Source: Gigaspora rosea
Lineage: Eukaryota > Glomeromycota > Glomeromycetes > Diversisporales > Gigasporaceae
DNA length: 64,000 bases
Direction of reading: 5' to 3'
NCBI GenBank assembly: GCA_003550325.1
Contig: QKWP01000142.1
Span: 292,191-356,190, forward strand
Shown piece after piece: positions 1-11,511 of the stretch (the stretch's first letter is position 1; the number at the start of each line of letters is the position of its first letter). A model generated the notes under the pieces. It saw only the letters and a list, made by a program, of their open reading frames with translations. It searched no databases and was not told the DNA's origin. Made by a program: the position numbers and the translations under genes.

Positions 1-334
1 GTGTCTTCAATTAAAAGGGCCCATTTTTACATATATTTTATTTTGAGATATTTGAGTTTAATTATTTGTTTTGATTTTCGGACTGATCCGGGATCAATCA
101 AATTTCACGATATTGATTGGTTAAAGACGGCAGGTGACTATCGGGTAAACTCGTGACGTGTTGGCTCTACGCAGCCTCATGTAATTTTTCTTTTTACATT
201 ATCTTGATTTTTTATTATGTAATTCGACTTTCATTTATAATTAAAAAAAGTCAATCATGTCAAAATTTATATGAATTTAACGAAAACTCATTTTTCAAAT
301 ATATGTAAAAATGGGCCCTTTTAATTGAAGACAC
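1..334. mobile_element. MITE with perfect 34-bp terminal inverted repeats
   Basis: The first 34 bases (starting GTGTCTTCAATTAAAAGG) are the exact reverse complement of 301-334. There is no coding capacity between them. The interior holds CGGACTGATCCGG at 79-91 followed by a TCAAATTT...GATTGG box, both shared with elements at 30,969-31,358 and 52,382-52,673. The element sits at the left edge of duplication copy A. The target duplication cannot be read because the window begins at the element end. Confidence 0.85.
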
Positions 335-3050
335 ACCATATAGCGAATTCTTGTAAGCAACATTCGAAAATTTTATTATAACAGTTTGTTTTAAGTAATT
401 ACAGTAACTAAAGCTGTTAAAATTAGCCTATACATTTTAAGATAGGTTATAAACTAGATAAAAGGATGACTGTGTGACAAACTGTTCAAACTGTTAAAAG
501 AGGTCAGAAAATTTGAAAAATACAATAATGCACGCACCTAAATATATGCACAAATATGGTCATTTATAACTTTTTGATTTCGATTGTTTTTTATTTTCAA
601 CTTCTTTTTTGATTTTGATTACTGTAATTTATTTAAATTGCTTTTTTAAATTTGTTTATTTTCTGCTTTTTTTTTCACTTTTATAAGACTCATATATACA
701 TTTTCCGTAAATTTATAAGAATATAACAAGTCATGCACCTTTTCATGAGCTGGGAGTTCTATTAAAACTTTTACATGCGTATTAGACAGTCAAGTTTATG
801 ATAAGGTGTAGCAAGAGTAGTGTTACGGGTGAAATAGTTACTAATAAAGATTATGCATTAAAACTGACGACTATGATCCTACTACTGAAGTTTATTCTAC
901 ATTAATGAGTTCATTGGTTCCTGTTAGTGGTGGTTAACTACTATATTTTAAGCCTGCAACAGACCACCACCGTTGGATCGTTGATAAATTGATGATCTAA
1001 TGGTTTGCTGACCCATTACTACGGCCATAATTTGTTTTTACAATTTTGGGCTCTTTGCGTGATTACAGGATATAGTTGTTAGATAAACTCTTTTTTGCAT
1101 AGTGATGAAGGATGAAACCTAAAACTGGCAAAAGATGAAAGACGAATCCCTGGTAAACTTTAAATTTCTGATAAAAGGTGAAATTTAATTGAATATAACG
1201 AATGTGAAGCCTAATAAAGGCCAAGACGGATCGAAACGATGATCAAGTCCATAGTGTTTTGTCATACATCGTGCCAGAAGTTTTGGAAAAGAAATAGTAC
1301 TCTGCAGCATCTGATGTTTATAGTCTCGGAATTATAATGATGAAATTTCGATGGATGTGTATGCATTTGATGGTAATTAGTTTGATAATGAGCTTGCAGC
1401 AGAGATTTGTTTAGGAAAATGATCCGAATTCAATGAGAGAATATTGAGAAATTGCAATAATTTAGTTAAATGGTGTTTGAATGCTGATCCAAGAAGAAGA
1501 CCGACATCATCAACGATATCTGTTATTGTTATATTAAAAATTGGCTTGATGAGATGAATAGGCGATTGTACAAATCGATTTTTTAGCAAGTATAACCATG
1601 CCTAACAAAGATTATGAAATAACGTGCTCATATTGTATTTTGATTTAGAAATCATTCAACATTCATACAATGGGACAACAATCGGGTAATTGTATAGGTG
1701 AGCGATGATCTTAAAAAATAAATATTTCATTATTCGATGCTCTCAAAGTTGTAAATTACTTGTTTACCTTCATGACCCCCGTAGAATATAATAATATTTG
1801 GACGACAACAAACTCTATGTAATAGCTAAGCTTTTATTATACCAGGAAGTAATTTGAATTTTAAAATAACAAATGCCTCATTAATAAAATCCTTAATTAT
1901 TTGTTTCCGTCAAAATTTGGTATAGCATAAAATTAAGCTTAATAAACAAAACGTGGTACAGTATCAATAAATCAATAGAAAGATGTCAAGTTACAAACAT
2001 TTTTAAGGCTTTAATAGTGTAGATGTTTAATATAACGTTCTTTCTCGGTCGTTCGCCGTAGTCTTTTCAGTATATAAATATAGTACACCACTTCCCATTA
2101 TTTCATCACACTCATTTAATTAATATGTTTTGGTGTGCATAATATGTATTTAGAATGTTGAATTTTGGTTTATAATGAAAAATAAGCATTAGTAATATCA
2201 CAAAATAACAAAATAACAATGTAATTATATTATCAGCTATATATTATTAATTAAAAAAATAAAATTTATTTTTGTGACCTGATACCTTCATTAACATCTA
2301 CTTAAAATAATTCTGTAATTATGCATAAGTATTGATTTTTTGAATTGTTTCTATCTTTTTAATCCATATTAACTATTCAGACAAGTAAATGTTTTTATCG
2401 AATGTAGTTGATACACTGAAATATTTAGAGAATATACATTAAAAATTTACAACCAAAAAACTCTAATATTAAAAATCCACATCAAAGCTCGTTATCAAGG
2501 CAAAATTGAAAAATTTCCCGTGTAGTTCATTTTGTGACTTGGCAAAAATAAATCACAAAATGAATCGGCATACAAAAACACTGAATTATAAGGTTGCGTT
2601 TGAATGTATGTACTGTACGTAGAGCGATGCTAGTATCGTATCACTAAAACCTAGAATCCAACTAAATAATAAGCAATTTCACTAAACCATACAAACTAAC
2701 TGCTATAAATTGCCATCTCAAATTCTTATCAAATAAAAATTATTTTTTAAGAATTTTTCATTTAATCCTTTTTCTTTAACCGCTTGAAAAAATTATTTAT
2801 TTTTTTTTTGGATGGGGTCCAACGTATTATCACCAAAAAGGTATAATTTGATCAAAAAATTTTATATCAACGTTATCAGTAATGAACATTTTAATCCTAA
2901 TTTAACCTTCCGCGTATTACGCGTGAGGAATCTGGAAAATTATTATATTATGTTATTCACCTTGACATCGCATTTGTGAAAACCATATATATATGAAATC
3001 TATGCTAATTCAATAATCTATTCTATAAAAGAATCGAACACTCGATCTTA
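335..3050 (+). repeat. Segmental duplication copy A (partial)
   Basis: Collinear and near identical with about 16,526-19,510 and 59,399-62,375. Copy A lacks about 290 bp present in the other two (between about 540 and 550; compare 59,605-59,880). Its homology stops at about 3,050, where the other copies enter a MITE. Apart from the decayed kinase lobe it contains no open gene. The near-palindrome CGCGTATTACGCG near 2,912 is conserved in all three copies. Confidence 0.85.
1240..1590 (+). pseudogene. Decayed protein-kinase C-lobe, copy A
   Basis: Reading across frames gives pieces of a kinase C-lobe: a PYIVPEVLE-like segment replacing the APE motif, then YSAASDVYSLGIIM (the DxxSxG region of helix F), then DNELAAEICLG, then VKWCLNADPRRRPTSS, the usual C-lobe ending of these TKL-like kinases. 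In-frame stops (for example after GN and after LGK) and single-base shifts break it. The N-lobe is not recognisable; a short stretch near 815-870 reads GEIVTNKDYALKLTT and could be a relic of the lysine strand, but this is weak. Copies at 17,680 and 60,575 carry the same stops, so the gene was dead before the triplication. Confidence 0.75.
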
Positions 3051-4062
3051 ACTTAATAAATCAGTTTTAGCAATTAATAATTAATTATCCAATAGAAAGT
3101 ATCGATAGAATGATATAATCAGTGATTAATCATTGTTTTTATGCACTCTAGTATAAAATTTTGTTTCACAAAAACAGGGCTACCAAATAATTGATTGTAA
3201 TAAATATGTAATAAATACCTTATTATTTAATACTAATTTGAAAGTCTAATATCATCTAGTAACTATCTGCAGATTAGACACCCAAATGCAACCTGCCACA
3301 CTAGCACAAAAATAGATGCTAGATTTGGCTCTATTAGACCACTGTACTACAAAAGTGCATTCTATATCATAATAGAATAAACTTTAATAAGAGATTCCAA
3401 AATGATGCTACAACTAAAAAGAGTAATATAAAAAGATAAAAATTAGAAAGAAGTAACTAAAAAAAAAACTAAAAAAAAAACTAAAAAAACAATACAAAAA
3501 AAAAAAAAAGTAAAAAAAACCAAAAAAGAATAAATCTTTATTAAAGAAATTTACAACAATATCTGCACAAAGAGGTACTTTGCTAAGTATTATATATATA
3601 TATATGAGAAGAAAAAAAGACTATGGAAAAAGAAAAAATCTAACAAAACTTTCTAGAAAGAAATTTTGCTTAAAGATTTTTCCAAATATTACATGTGTCT
3701 TTATTGTTTATTTTGATAGATTTAAAATTTAATTGTGACTTGATTTTAATATAGTAGCTACATTCCTAATTAGATGGAATAAACATTGCTGATTTTTGAA
3801 AAGGGTAAACCAAAATACCCATTTTGTCAAAATTTTGAAGAGCCAAAAAGATAAGAAAAAATAGCACAAAGGTCCACTTGTATAGTTTTAAATAAAAATA
3901 TATTTTTCATAAATAGTAATATTTTCTTGTTCTACTTCTTACTAAAAAGCTAGCTGGTACTTGTATTATTAGTAAGTAATAAACTCTAAGTTTGTTAGCA
4001 GATAGTTTATAAACTTTACTACTAAACAACAAGTACTATTTCTGCAGTGAGTAATAAACTCT
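3051..4062. other. AT-rich spacer without a gene
   Basis: Low-complexity sequence: A-rich with C/T interruptions at about 3,440-3,530 and a TA run at about 3,587-3,605. No supported gene, and no homology to the other copies of the duplication was seen. Confidence 0.5.
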
Positions 4063-4195
4063 AAGGGCACTGCTAGAAATTAGCTGATTTGATTTTGGCC
4101 AAAATTTTAATTTACTCTTTTTTAGTTAGATCTTTATATATAATTTTTACTTTTTTGACTCTACCAGAAAATTAGCTAATTTTTGGCTTTCTCTT
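4063..4195. mobile_element. Short MITE (ATTAGCTGATT family), copy 1
   Basis: Terminal inverted repeats resemble AGGGCACTGCTAGAAATTAG on the left and the complement of CTAATTTTTGGCTTTCTCTT on the right. A second copy lies in opposite orientation at 38,812-38,943 with TGCCAGGAATCAGCT-like ends. No coding capacity. Confidence 0.55.
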
Positions 4196-4386
4196 AAGCT
4201 TGTCAGCAGGTAGTCTATAATCTTTATCCATAAATAACAAATGCTGATGTATAGTTTATGCATTCTTGCTTGTATTAAAATTTAATAAAGAAAATTTTTA
4301 ATTTTGATAATACAAGTAATTATCAGAAAGAGTTGTCTGCATCTTCAGATTTTGTATTTTCTTTTTTTTTTGGTTCTATTTTCTTA

Positions 4387-4787
4387 TATGGTGCAAGAAG
4401 CCTATACTTAACATGTTTCAATTTTTAAATCACAATAATTTTTTGCACAAGAGGTTTTTTAAAAAACTGACTAGTAACTTTGTAAAGCAATATTAGTTCT
4501 ATAAATTTGCCAAATATTTTTTTGAAAAAACCTTCTCTATAAAAAGTTGATGCATTTTAAAGATTACTATTGTTTTATATATAATTACTATGTGTTTTAA
4601 TTTTAACTAACTTTAAAATGCTATAACTTTTTATAAAGGCAACATTTTAAAAATCTGACTAGTAACTTTGTTAATTACAATAAGCTTTACAAATTTGCCA
4701 AATATCTTTTAAAAATTTGTCTCTACAAAAAGTTGATGCATTTTAAAGTTATTATTTTATTGTCTAGTATAGGCTTCTTGCACCATA
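4387..4787. mobile_element. MITE with 22-bp TIRs and an internal direct repeat
   Basis: Left end TATGGTGCAAGAAGCCTA (4,387-4,408) is the reverse complement of 4,766-4,787. Inside are two direct copies of a roughly 110-bp unit (about 4,456-4,570 and 4,646-4,755), each running from TGACTAGTAACTTTG to GTTGATGCATTTTAAAG. A short stretch at about 22,725-22,750 resembles one terminal repeat. Confidence 0.75.
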
Positions 4788-5139
4788 CTTTTTCTATTTT
4801 ATAGTGTTCAAGTTCTGGATTTATTTGTTTGAGCACTGTACCTATTCTGTTATTTGATGCATCAATTTTTAAAATCAATTGATATTCTTTTTTTGACTAG
4901 ATTAAAGCTATTGTATTGTATACTTGTCTTTAAGTTCTTTAAATGCTTTTTGGTATTCTTTAGTCTATTTAAATTTTTATTTTTCTTTAAAAAATCATAT
5001 ATTAGTATAGCTATTATAGCAAAGTTTTTAAAGTTTTTAATAAATCTTCTAAAATAGTTTATAAATTCTGTAAATTTTCTAATACCAGGTACATATTTGG
5101 TAGTTTAAGCTATTTGACTTTTAATATTTGTCTATATTT
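4788..5139. other. AT-rich spacer
   Basis: T-rich low-complexity sequence with no convincing gene. Homology with block C begins at about 5,140. Confidence 0.4.
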
Positions 5140-5302
5140 AACTTGTTATTTAAAATTTTTTTTAATAAATTCACATTTTTCTGCTTTAAGTGTTATTACC
5201 CAATTTTTATATGTTTTAATACTATTCAGATATGTTTGATATAGTTTCTTATAGAGTCTAATACAATCTTAGATTATCTTTATATATATATACAAATAGA
5301 TA

Positions 5303-5864
5303 CCGTAAACGGCCATATAAAAGATCTCCCATAATAGTAGATCCCCCACATATCATCCCCGGGTCTACTGTATAGGTTGAGATTTTTGAAAAAGTTAAGA
5401 GACCCGGGTATACTAGAGAATCTAAACTGATAAAAGACCTGGGTATACTATTGGATAAACATTCAAATAGTGAAAATAACATATTACTTGTACCAATATG
5501 CTATATTTATATTGCCTAGTACTAGTGATGGCACCGAAATTGATTTTTGAAAAAGGCCTACTTCGTCTTCATTAGAGAAAATTAAAATATTTTATAAAGA
5601 AGAACAAATAAAATTTATATAGATATGTTCCTTATAATTTCGTCTATTCAAAAAAAGTATCAAATAATTTCGTCTTTTAAGTAAAATAGGTCAAAAACAA
5701 TTTCGTCTTCAAATTTTAATTTCGGGTTTTAGAACCCGAAATGCTTTTGTCCTCATGTATACCTGGTACTGGACCCCCATCTGTACAATAGACCCCGGGT
5801 CTACTATCGGGTTTAAAATTGAGAAAATGTAACAGACCCGGGTCTTTTATATGGCCGTTTACGG
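5303..5864. mobile_element. Tc1/mariner-type MITE flanked by TA
   Basis: 22-bp perfect TIR beginning CCGTAAACGGCCATATAA at 5,303-5,324 and complementary at 5,843-5,864, flanked by TA on both sides (5,301-5,302 and 5,865-5,866). Block C at about 41,400 has the uninterrupted site. Subterminal copies of a GACCCGGGTATACT-like motif lie at both ends. The middle has four TTCGTCT repeats (about 5,562-5,708) and a 10-bp-stem hairpin at 5,719-5,742. No transposase is present. Confidence 0.85.
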
Positions 5865-5964
5865 TAGTCTCTAAACAATTTATATATAGCATAACATATA
5901 TATAGTGCTGTTTTAATTTCCATAGAGCATTTAATGAACTCATATTTTTTTTAAAAAAAATATG

Positions 5965-6041
5965 GGGTCTGTTCCTTGAAAATCAAGTTTTGATCATATG
6001 ATTTACTATGTCCCGTAAGGTCATTTTCAAGGAACAGACCC
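5965..6041. mobile_element. 77-bp hairpin MITE
   Basis: 19-bp perfect inverted repeat GGGTCTGTTCCTTGAAAA... at 5,965-5,983 and 6,023-6,041. It is absent from block C (near 41,490), where the flanking TATAG is continuous. Confidence 0.85.
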
Positions 6042-7009
6042 TATATAGTAGCTAAATATTTATCTTGCTTCCTAAAGAAAAAAATGATAAAAGCATTCTT
6101 AAAATTACTAGTAAAAAAAATTTCATAGCTTGGAGATTTTGTAGCAAAACAATAATATTTGGTATTTTATAAAAGTTATTTTTTAGCTATTTGTTAAGAT
6201 TAGAGTAATTTACTGTAGCTCTATAGCCTTTATTTGATTTAGATACTAGTACCAATAGTAATATCTATATTAACTTGGATAAATTAATATGCCTACTTTT
6301 TCTAAGTTTTTTGTTTATTTTGTTTACTTGTTCTATTTAATCTTCTAAATATAGTCTAATTTTGTTAGCTTTTACTTTAAAAAGTATATTTTTTTAGGCA
6401 TTGTAAGGTCTAAAATTATTTTTTCAACTATTTTTTTGTTAAACAATCTAAATATTTGAATATATTGATCAAAAATTGGGTTTATTATATGTTTGTAATT
6501 TTTGTGAATACTGTTAATTATTTGGCTTTTAATTTTTATATTTAATAAAAAAAATTAATTTTTTTTAAAAAATATATTCAGAACTTAAAAATTAAATACT
6601 AGATAATAAAAAGTAATCCAACTTTGATAAAAATTTTAGAATAAATGTATTTTAATCTTCTAAACAAGTTTTTTAAGCAATAATATTTAATTTACATAGT
6701 AAATTTAGACTTTACTATATAACAACTATTTGTGATTAACCAAAAATTGATTATATTTGAAAATAAACTATCTACTGATTTTTTGTGTTCAAAATCATCC
6801 AAAAAAATATTATTTTCAAAAATATATAATATATATGTATTTTTTAGTGCTAGATATGTTTACTTAGAGAGGACACTAAAATATATATAAATAGATCAGA
6901 TTTATAATAAAATTACTAAAAATAAAAAAATCTGCAAAAAAACTTCAAAAATAAGCAAAAAATTACTATAAATAAAAAGATTTATATAAAAAACCAAAAA
7001 TAAGCAAAC
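6042..7009. other. AT-rich duplicated spacer
   Basis: Shared with about 41,500-42,660 of block C. Low-complexity A+T sequence; nothing coding is seen. Confidence 0.5.
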
Positions 7010-8070
7010 AGACTTTTCCCGACGATCACTTGCGCCAAAATTTCTGTGCAAAAATAAAACAAAAAATTTCTTTTAGTGACAGACGAAGCAACTTCATACA
7101 TCAGTTCATATAAAGGTTAACACTATTAAGTGGGACTCCTTTGTATATTCAGCAAGCAAGCCAGAAGCGTCAGTTGTACAAGATAACTGGCAATGGGCGC
7201 CCTTGGTACAAGAAATTCTGGTAGAAGCAACTCCCTTCGTCGACGAAGATACCTTGGTTGGCTAGGCAGTGAACTAAAAGGAAATGAGTTTTTTAATACT
7301 ATCTTTAAAGGTTTTTTGTCGCAAGTCCAAGAGAAAATTTACGAACCCCCGCTACCATATTCTCGCTGAGCTTTTTTTACTAGAATTTTGGCAAAAAGTG
7401 GGAAAGTCGGCGTACCCCCTCCAAAAGATTGGCACTGTTGTTCCTATCCTAATCGGGAAGAAGGTATGCAAGGTGGTAAACAGGAACGACGCGTGATGAG
7501 ATGGTGACGCAAAGTTGTTGGCCTTTCGGGTTTTAATTAAATTCTAGAATTTTCTTTTCTTTTCTCATCTTGTACGTATAACACATTCATAAGTAGATGC
7601 TTATGTAGTGTTATACAATTTTTATCGTTTAGTGTTTAGACGTATTAGCACCTTCGTTTTCTATTTCTTTCATGACTTTTTCTCTTTTCTTTTCTTTTTT
7701 GTGTGTTTTACTTTTTTAGAATTTTCTTTTTGGTCTTTTTTGTTGGGTTTCGTTTAGTAGTTCATTCCCCTGTTTTAAGATTTCCCCTTTCCTTTTTCTT
7801 TGTCTTTATGAGAAGCTCAGGGATAAAGTTTTTTTGGAAGGAGTGGATTATGAAGAGGTAACTGGGTACCGCGTTATATTCGGAAGATGTACTCATGGCC
7901 AAAGATCATGGTCGCTTTCGTTTGACAAACACCAGTGCGACAATCCTACTTGGGCACCATTTGTGGCAGCCGGGTTGCGGCCTATTAGTAAACAGATATT
8001 TCTTTTGTTGTATTTTTGGACTTCAAATAGTATCTAATAAATAGAGCACGATTGTCTAAGGAAAAAAAAA
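7010..8070 (+). mobile_element. Poly(A) retrocopy with 14-bp target-site duplication
   Basis: A relatively GC-rich island flanked by the direct repeat AAAAATAAGCAAAC (6,996-7,009 and 8,071-8,084). It ends in a run of A (about 8,062-8,075) preceded by AATAAA at 8,036-8,041. Block C lacks it (about 42,670). Interior frames contain fragments such as VPPPKDWHCCSYPNREEG (about 7,405-7,460), similar in layout to a fragment at about 34,210-34,260, and a 67-codon frame at 7,834-8,037 of unknown identity. The 3' end GAGCACGATTGTCTAAGG resembles the tail of the LINE at 51,000. It is a retroposed transcript or a truncated non-LTR element; the parent gene is not recognised. Confidence 0.8.
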
Positions 8071-8143
8071 AAAAATAAGCAAACTAATACCTGATCTATT
8101 AAGTATATTTTAGGGCCCTATTTAGAGCATAAAGTTGGAATCA

Positions 8144-8672
8144 ATTACTGTATTTCTTTAAAAATAAGCACTCCAAAAGTACTGTATATTCCTGAAAATA
8201 AGCTACTCTGAAAATAAGCTGCTCCTTAATTTTTTTAAAAATCTCAAAAAATGCATTAGCAGTTTCTACATATAAAAGCCTAAATTTTACTAAGTAAACC
8301 TCAAATGTACAATTAATTAAACTTGTTTAGGGCATCAAAATATACTTACAATAAAAATTTCATATATTTGGACAACTTTTGATTAGTATATTTTTAAGTT
8401 TTTTTCAATTTTTCAAAAAATTTAAAATTTTGAAAATTAGCTATCTCACATTTTTTTGTGTAATTTTTGGCCCAAAAAAGGTAACTTATTTTGGGAATAT
8501 ACAGTAAGCACCTCCTACAATTCATATATATCTAAAAATAAGCACCCTTTATATAATAGAAATAAGTAACTAAATATTAAAGCATTTAAATACTATTCAA
8601 ATTATTAGTTAAAATTATATCGAAAATAAGTACCTCTATAGTAAGGTGCTTATTTTCAAAGAAATATGGAAT
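8144..8672. mobile_element. AATAAGC-family MITE, block B copy
   Basis: TIR of about 27 bp: ATTACTGTATTTCTTTAAAA at the left and its imperfect complement ending CAAAGAAATATGGAAT at the right. The interior is dotted with AAAATAAGCWCC or its complement. It is present at the same place in block C (42,734-43,257), so it predates the duplication. Confidence 0.7.
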
Positions 8673-8719
8673 AAACTATAGCATTTTATATAATTTTATT
8701 AATAAAATTATTAAATTAA

Positions 8720-9262
8720 TTGATGATCCGCTACAAATTGATAATATGATTATAGTGTAACATAACACAGATCCTTACTATTTGTTGATATGTAAATTCT
8801 AAAATGTAGGAATTTTTTTGCCCACCCAAAATAAACATTTTTTCTTACTAAGTTAAGGAGTCATGTCCACTATGTGAACCTTGTAGAGCTCATCACGATG
8901 AGTCTAATGGTAGTTATATCATCGAAATCGGACCAGTAGATGAAGAGATACCTTCGAAAAATGATTGGCCGACTATATGTAAACAATAGGTTTGTTTACA
9001 CAAAATTTTTATAGTCAACCAATCGTTTTTTGAAGATATCTTATTATCTACTAGTCCAATTTCGATGATCTAACTACCATTAGACTCATCTCAATGAGCT
9101 CTACAATTTTTACTTAGTAGACATGACTCATTAACTTAGTAATAAAAAAGTTTTCTAAGTTTTCCTTAGGTCGCCAAAAATATTCCTATATTATAGGATT
9201 TATATAGTAATTTGCATCACGTTATACTATGATCACACTATCGATTTGTGGCGGATTATCAA
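8720..9262. mobile_element. piggyBac-like foldback MITE with TTAA target duplication
   Basis: TTAA at 8,716-8,719 and 9,263-9,266 flank a nearly continuous palindrome. The ends are TTGATGATCCGCTACAAA and the complement of TTTGTGGCGGATTATCAA. Arms of about 265 bp meet near 8,990-9,010. Block C (about 43,318) has a single TTAA at the same site, which supports TTAA target duplication. No transposase frame is present. Confidence 0.85.
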
Positions 9263-9730
9263 TTAATAATTTAGTACAAGGTATTGTAACGTATTCTATA
9301 AGATTTGTATAATGTAAAATAAAAACCACCAAAATAGCTTATTTTTTTGTTAGTTAGAGTTAGAGTAAGATGATAGTAATCTATAAATAACAGGTAAAAT
9401 ATATTTTGTGCACCCGCACCATGGTGCGGGGTGCGGTGGGTTATGATATCACGGGTACAGATTTGTTTACATCTTGGTTACACGGATCTACAGGTAAGTA
9501 GATTTTTTGTTATATTATTTTTTTCGGATCTTTTTTTCTTTTTTACTAATCAGTTTACTTTTTTTTAGAACTGACGTTTACTTGCTCTTTGGAGTCATTG
9601 TTTCGTTGGTATTTTCGCAGTTTGGAGCCATCATTTTGCTGGTATCATTGTTATTGTTTTGCTGTTGTCGCACTTTGGAGCCACATTTTTTCTAAAGGTT
9701 ATTCTCTACTTCGCCTCTTCTTACTTTATC

Positions 9731-9943
9731 TCAATCCTCTTGTTCTAATCTTTTTTGTTCATCTTCATTGTCTTTCACAGAGCAAGTAGACTGATGGGCA
9801 TCGCGAACTTGTTTAGTATTGGTACTGTTGTTCTTTGGAGCTGTCGTTTTGCTGGTGCTATAGTTCTTTGGAATTGCTGTTTTATTGGTGCCGTCGTATT
9901 TTGAAATACTACGAAAATCAGTGGTTTGAAACTTGTTTTTCAT
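9731..9943 (-). CDS. Unrecognised short frame with TAPKNNS-type repeats (doubtful)
   Basis: A 70-codon frame with two imperfect copies of TSKTTAPKNNS and a charged C-terminal end. The underlying DNA is an imperfect repeat of TTTGGAG...TTTTGCTG spanning about 9,585-9,890 on the plus strand, so the protein repeat may only reflect a DNA repeat. No family is recognised. Confidence 0.2.
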   Translation of the reverse strand: MKNKFQTTDFRSISKYDGTNKTAIPKNYSTSKTTAPKNNSTNTKQVRDAHQSTCSVKDNEDEQKRLEQED

Positions 9944-9976
9944 TATTAATACGAGTCAAAATTAATTTATACTTTA

Positions 9977-10610
9977 TTGCCTGCTCTTATACACTTCATT
10001 AAATCACAAGAACAACTTAGAAAATTTATATTAGATGGTAGAAATGATTGTCCTACAAAATTCTATGGCATTATTTCAGCTTTAGAGTCTCAAAAAAACA
10101 CATTACAAGAGGTTACATTAGAAGATTGTGTTTTTAGCGAAGAGTTCGAAGTACTGAATAATTGTAAAAATTTAGAGACGTTTTGTATTTTGTATTATTA
10201 TTAGAGGCACTTAAGTCCTTTTGTCCAAATATTATATACCTCTACATTGCAGATATTGGACTTTCCACACAACTCCTAGAGCTTATTAGCAATTTACAAA
10301 AGCTTCAATTTCTCTTATTAGGGTACGCTTACCACAAACCAAAAGAAGAAAGAAAAATACGAGTTATGCAATTTGCTAAAATATTGCTATCAACTTTGCA
10401 ATATCTTGACATAGGTCTTGGTATACCAGATATTATACTAGATTCATTTATTGAGATCTTTGCAATGCACCTTTAAAAAAACTGCTAATCAGTAGCGGTA
10501 ACCTTAATAGTGAGAAAAATACTAAAGCGCTAATTAGATACTGCGCACGAATCAGAACTTTGAATTATGTGGGTATAGTCAAATATTATTTATGATTTAG
10601 GTGAACTGGT
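9977..10610 (+). pseudogene. F-box/LRR-type protein fragment, frameshifted
   Basis: The first frame (9,977-10,204) has ALIHFIKSQEQLRKFILDG followed by an ISALESQKNTLQEV segment and a leucine-rich strand. It then breaks at about 10,195 and continues in another frame from about 10,204 (LLLEALKSFCPNIIYLYI, then NLQKLQFLLLG). A second shift near 10,460 leads into CNAPLKKLLISSGNLNSEK and a last stretch to about 10,610. This matches, from memory of the family, the large F-box/LRR-like family of Rhizophagus; the N-terminal F-box itself is not seen. Two frameshifts and a probable internal deletion make it a pseudogene. It lies inside the 2.3-kb insertion and has no copy in block C. Confidence 0.75.
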
Positions 10611-11205
10611 GTTGCAATTCGAAATTGTGACATTAGAAGATTCGAACTTCCCGAGTAGTTTACCTCTGTAGATAGATATTCTCTTTATTTAGTATAGATA
10701 ACTTTGTATAATTCATTAAATATTAGTCAAAATTTGTGTAAACTTGATGATTGACATGTAATTACCTTTTTGTAAAAATCTTCATAACACGTTAAAGTGT
10801 TAGCACGTATGCTTAAGGGCGTGGATTATAAACTTTCTCAATAGCACATCACCGTGCTAGGCTTAGTTGTACTGTCACGTAGCGTGTTAGTAGCGTGTTA
10901 AACAACACGTTAACGTGCCAAACAACATATAGCATGTTGTATATTAAATTCAAATGTATATAAACGAATGAATTTGATTTCAATAAAGAAATCGACCATG
11001 ATCCAATACAATAGAATCCAATAGTAATACAATAACAATACAATAGAATACAAGTAGAAAAATATAAAGGAAGTAAGCTAGTGTAGTGCTAAAGAGACCT
11101 TTATTTGAGTAAATCAGAAACTTATTTCCTAGTAACTATTAGAGATAAATTGGTAAACCGTCCCATCTTAATAGTTACACTGGGTACGTCATGGTGCGCC
11201 TTGCA

Positions 11206-11511
11206 AGTACCCTAGTCATGGCAAAAAAAGTTTAGGTCATGTGATAACTGATAAAAATCTTTTAAGTTTATTTAGATTAGGGTTAGGGTTAGGAACAGGG
11301 TCAGGGTTAGAGAGTGCTATAGGTAAAATTACCTCCCCGACATTTTTTGTTAGTGCGCAGAAGGTTGTGATTTCTTCTAATTTTCTTTAGAGCGAACGTT
11401 TGTTTTGAATTTCCTGATCGTGTTATGTTACACCAAATTGGAAATCCTTATTGGCTAATTTACTGCATATCATCACATGACCCAAACTTTTTAGCCATGG
11501 CTAGGGTACTC
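11206..11511. mobile_element. MULE-like MITE with 10-bp target duplication
   Basis: Direct repeat GCGCCTTGCA at 11,196-11,205 and 11,512-11,521 flanks TIRs of about 40 bp (AGTACCCTAGTCATGG... and its complement ...CCATGGCTAGGGTACT). The interior has TTAGGG repeats (11,278-11,293 and 11,302-11,310) and a CCCCGACATTTTTTGTTAG box. A 9-11-bp duplication is the habit of Mutator-like elements; the assignment is inferred from that alone. Confidence 0.8.

Noticed and set aside
9507..9789. Two overlapping plus-strand frames in the 9.5-kb region
   Set aside because: They arise from an imperfect DNA repeat of TTTGGAG...TTTTGCTG words, in mutually exclusive frames.
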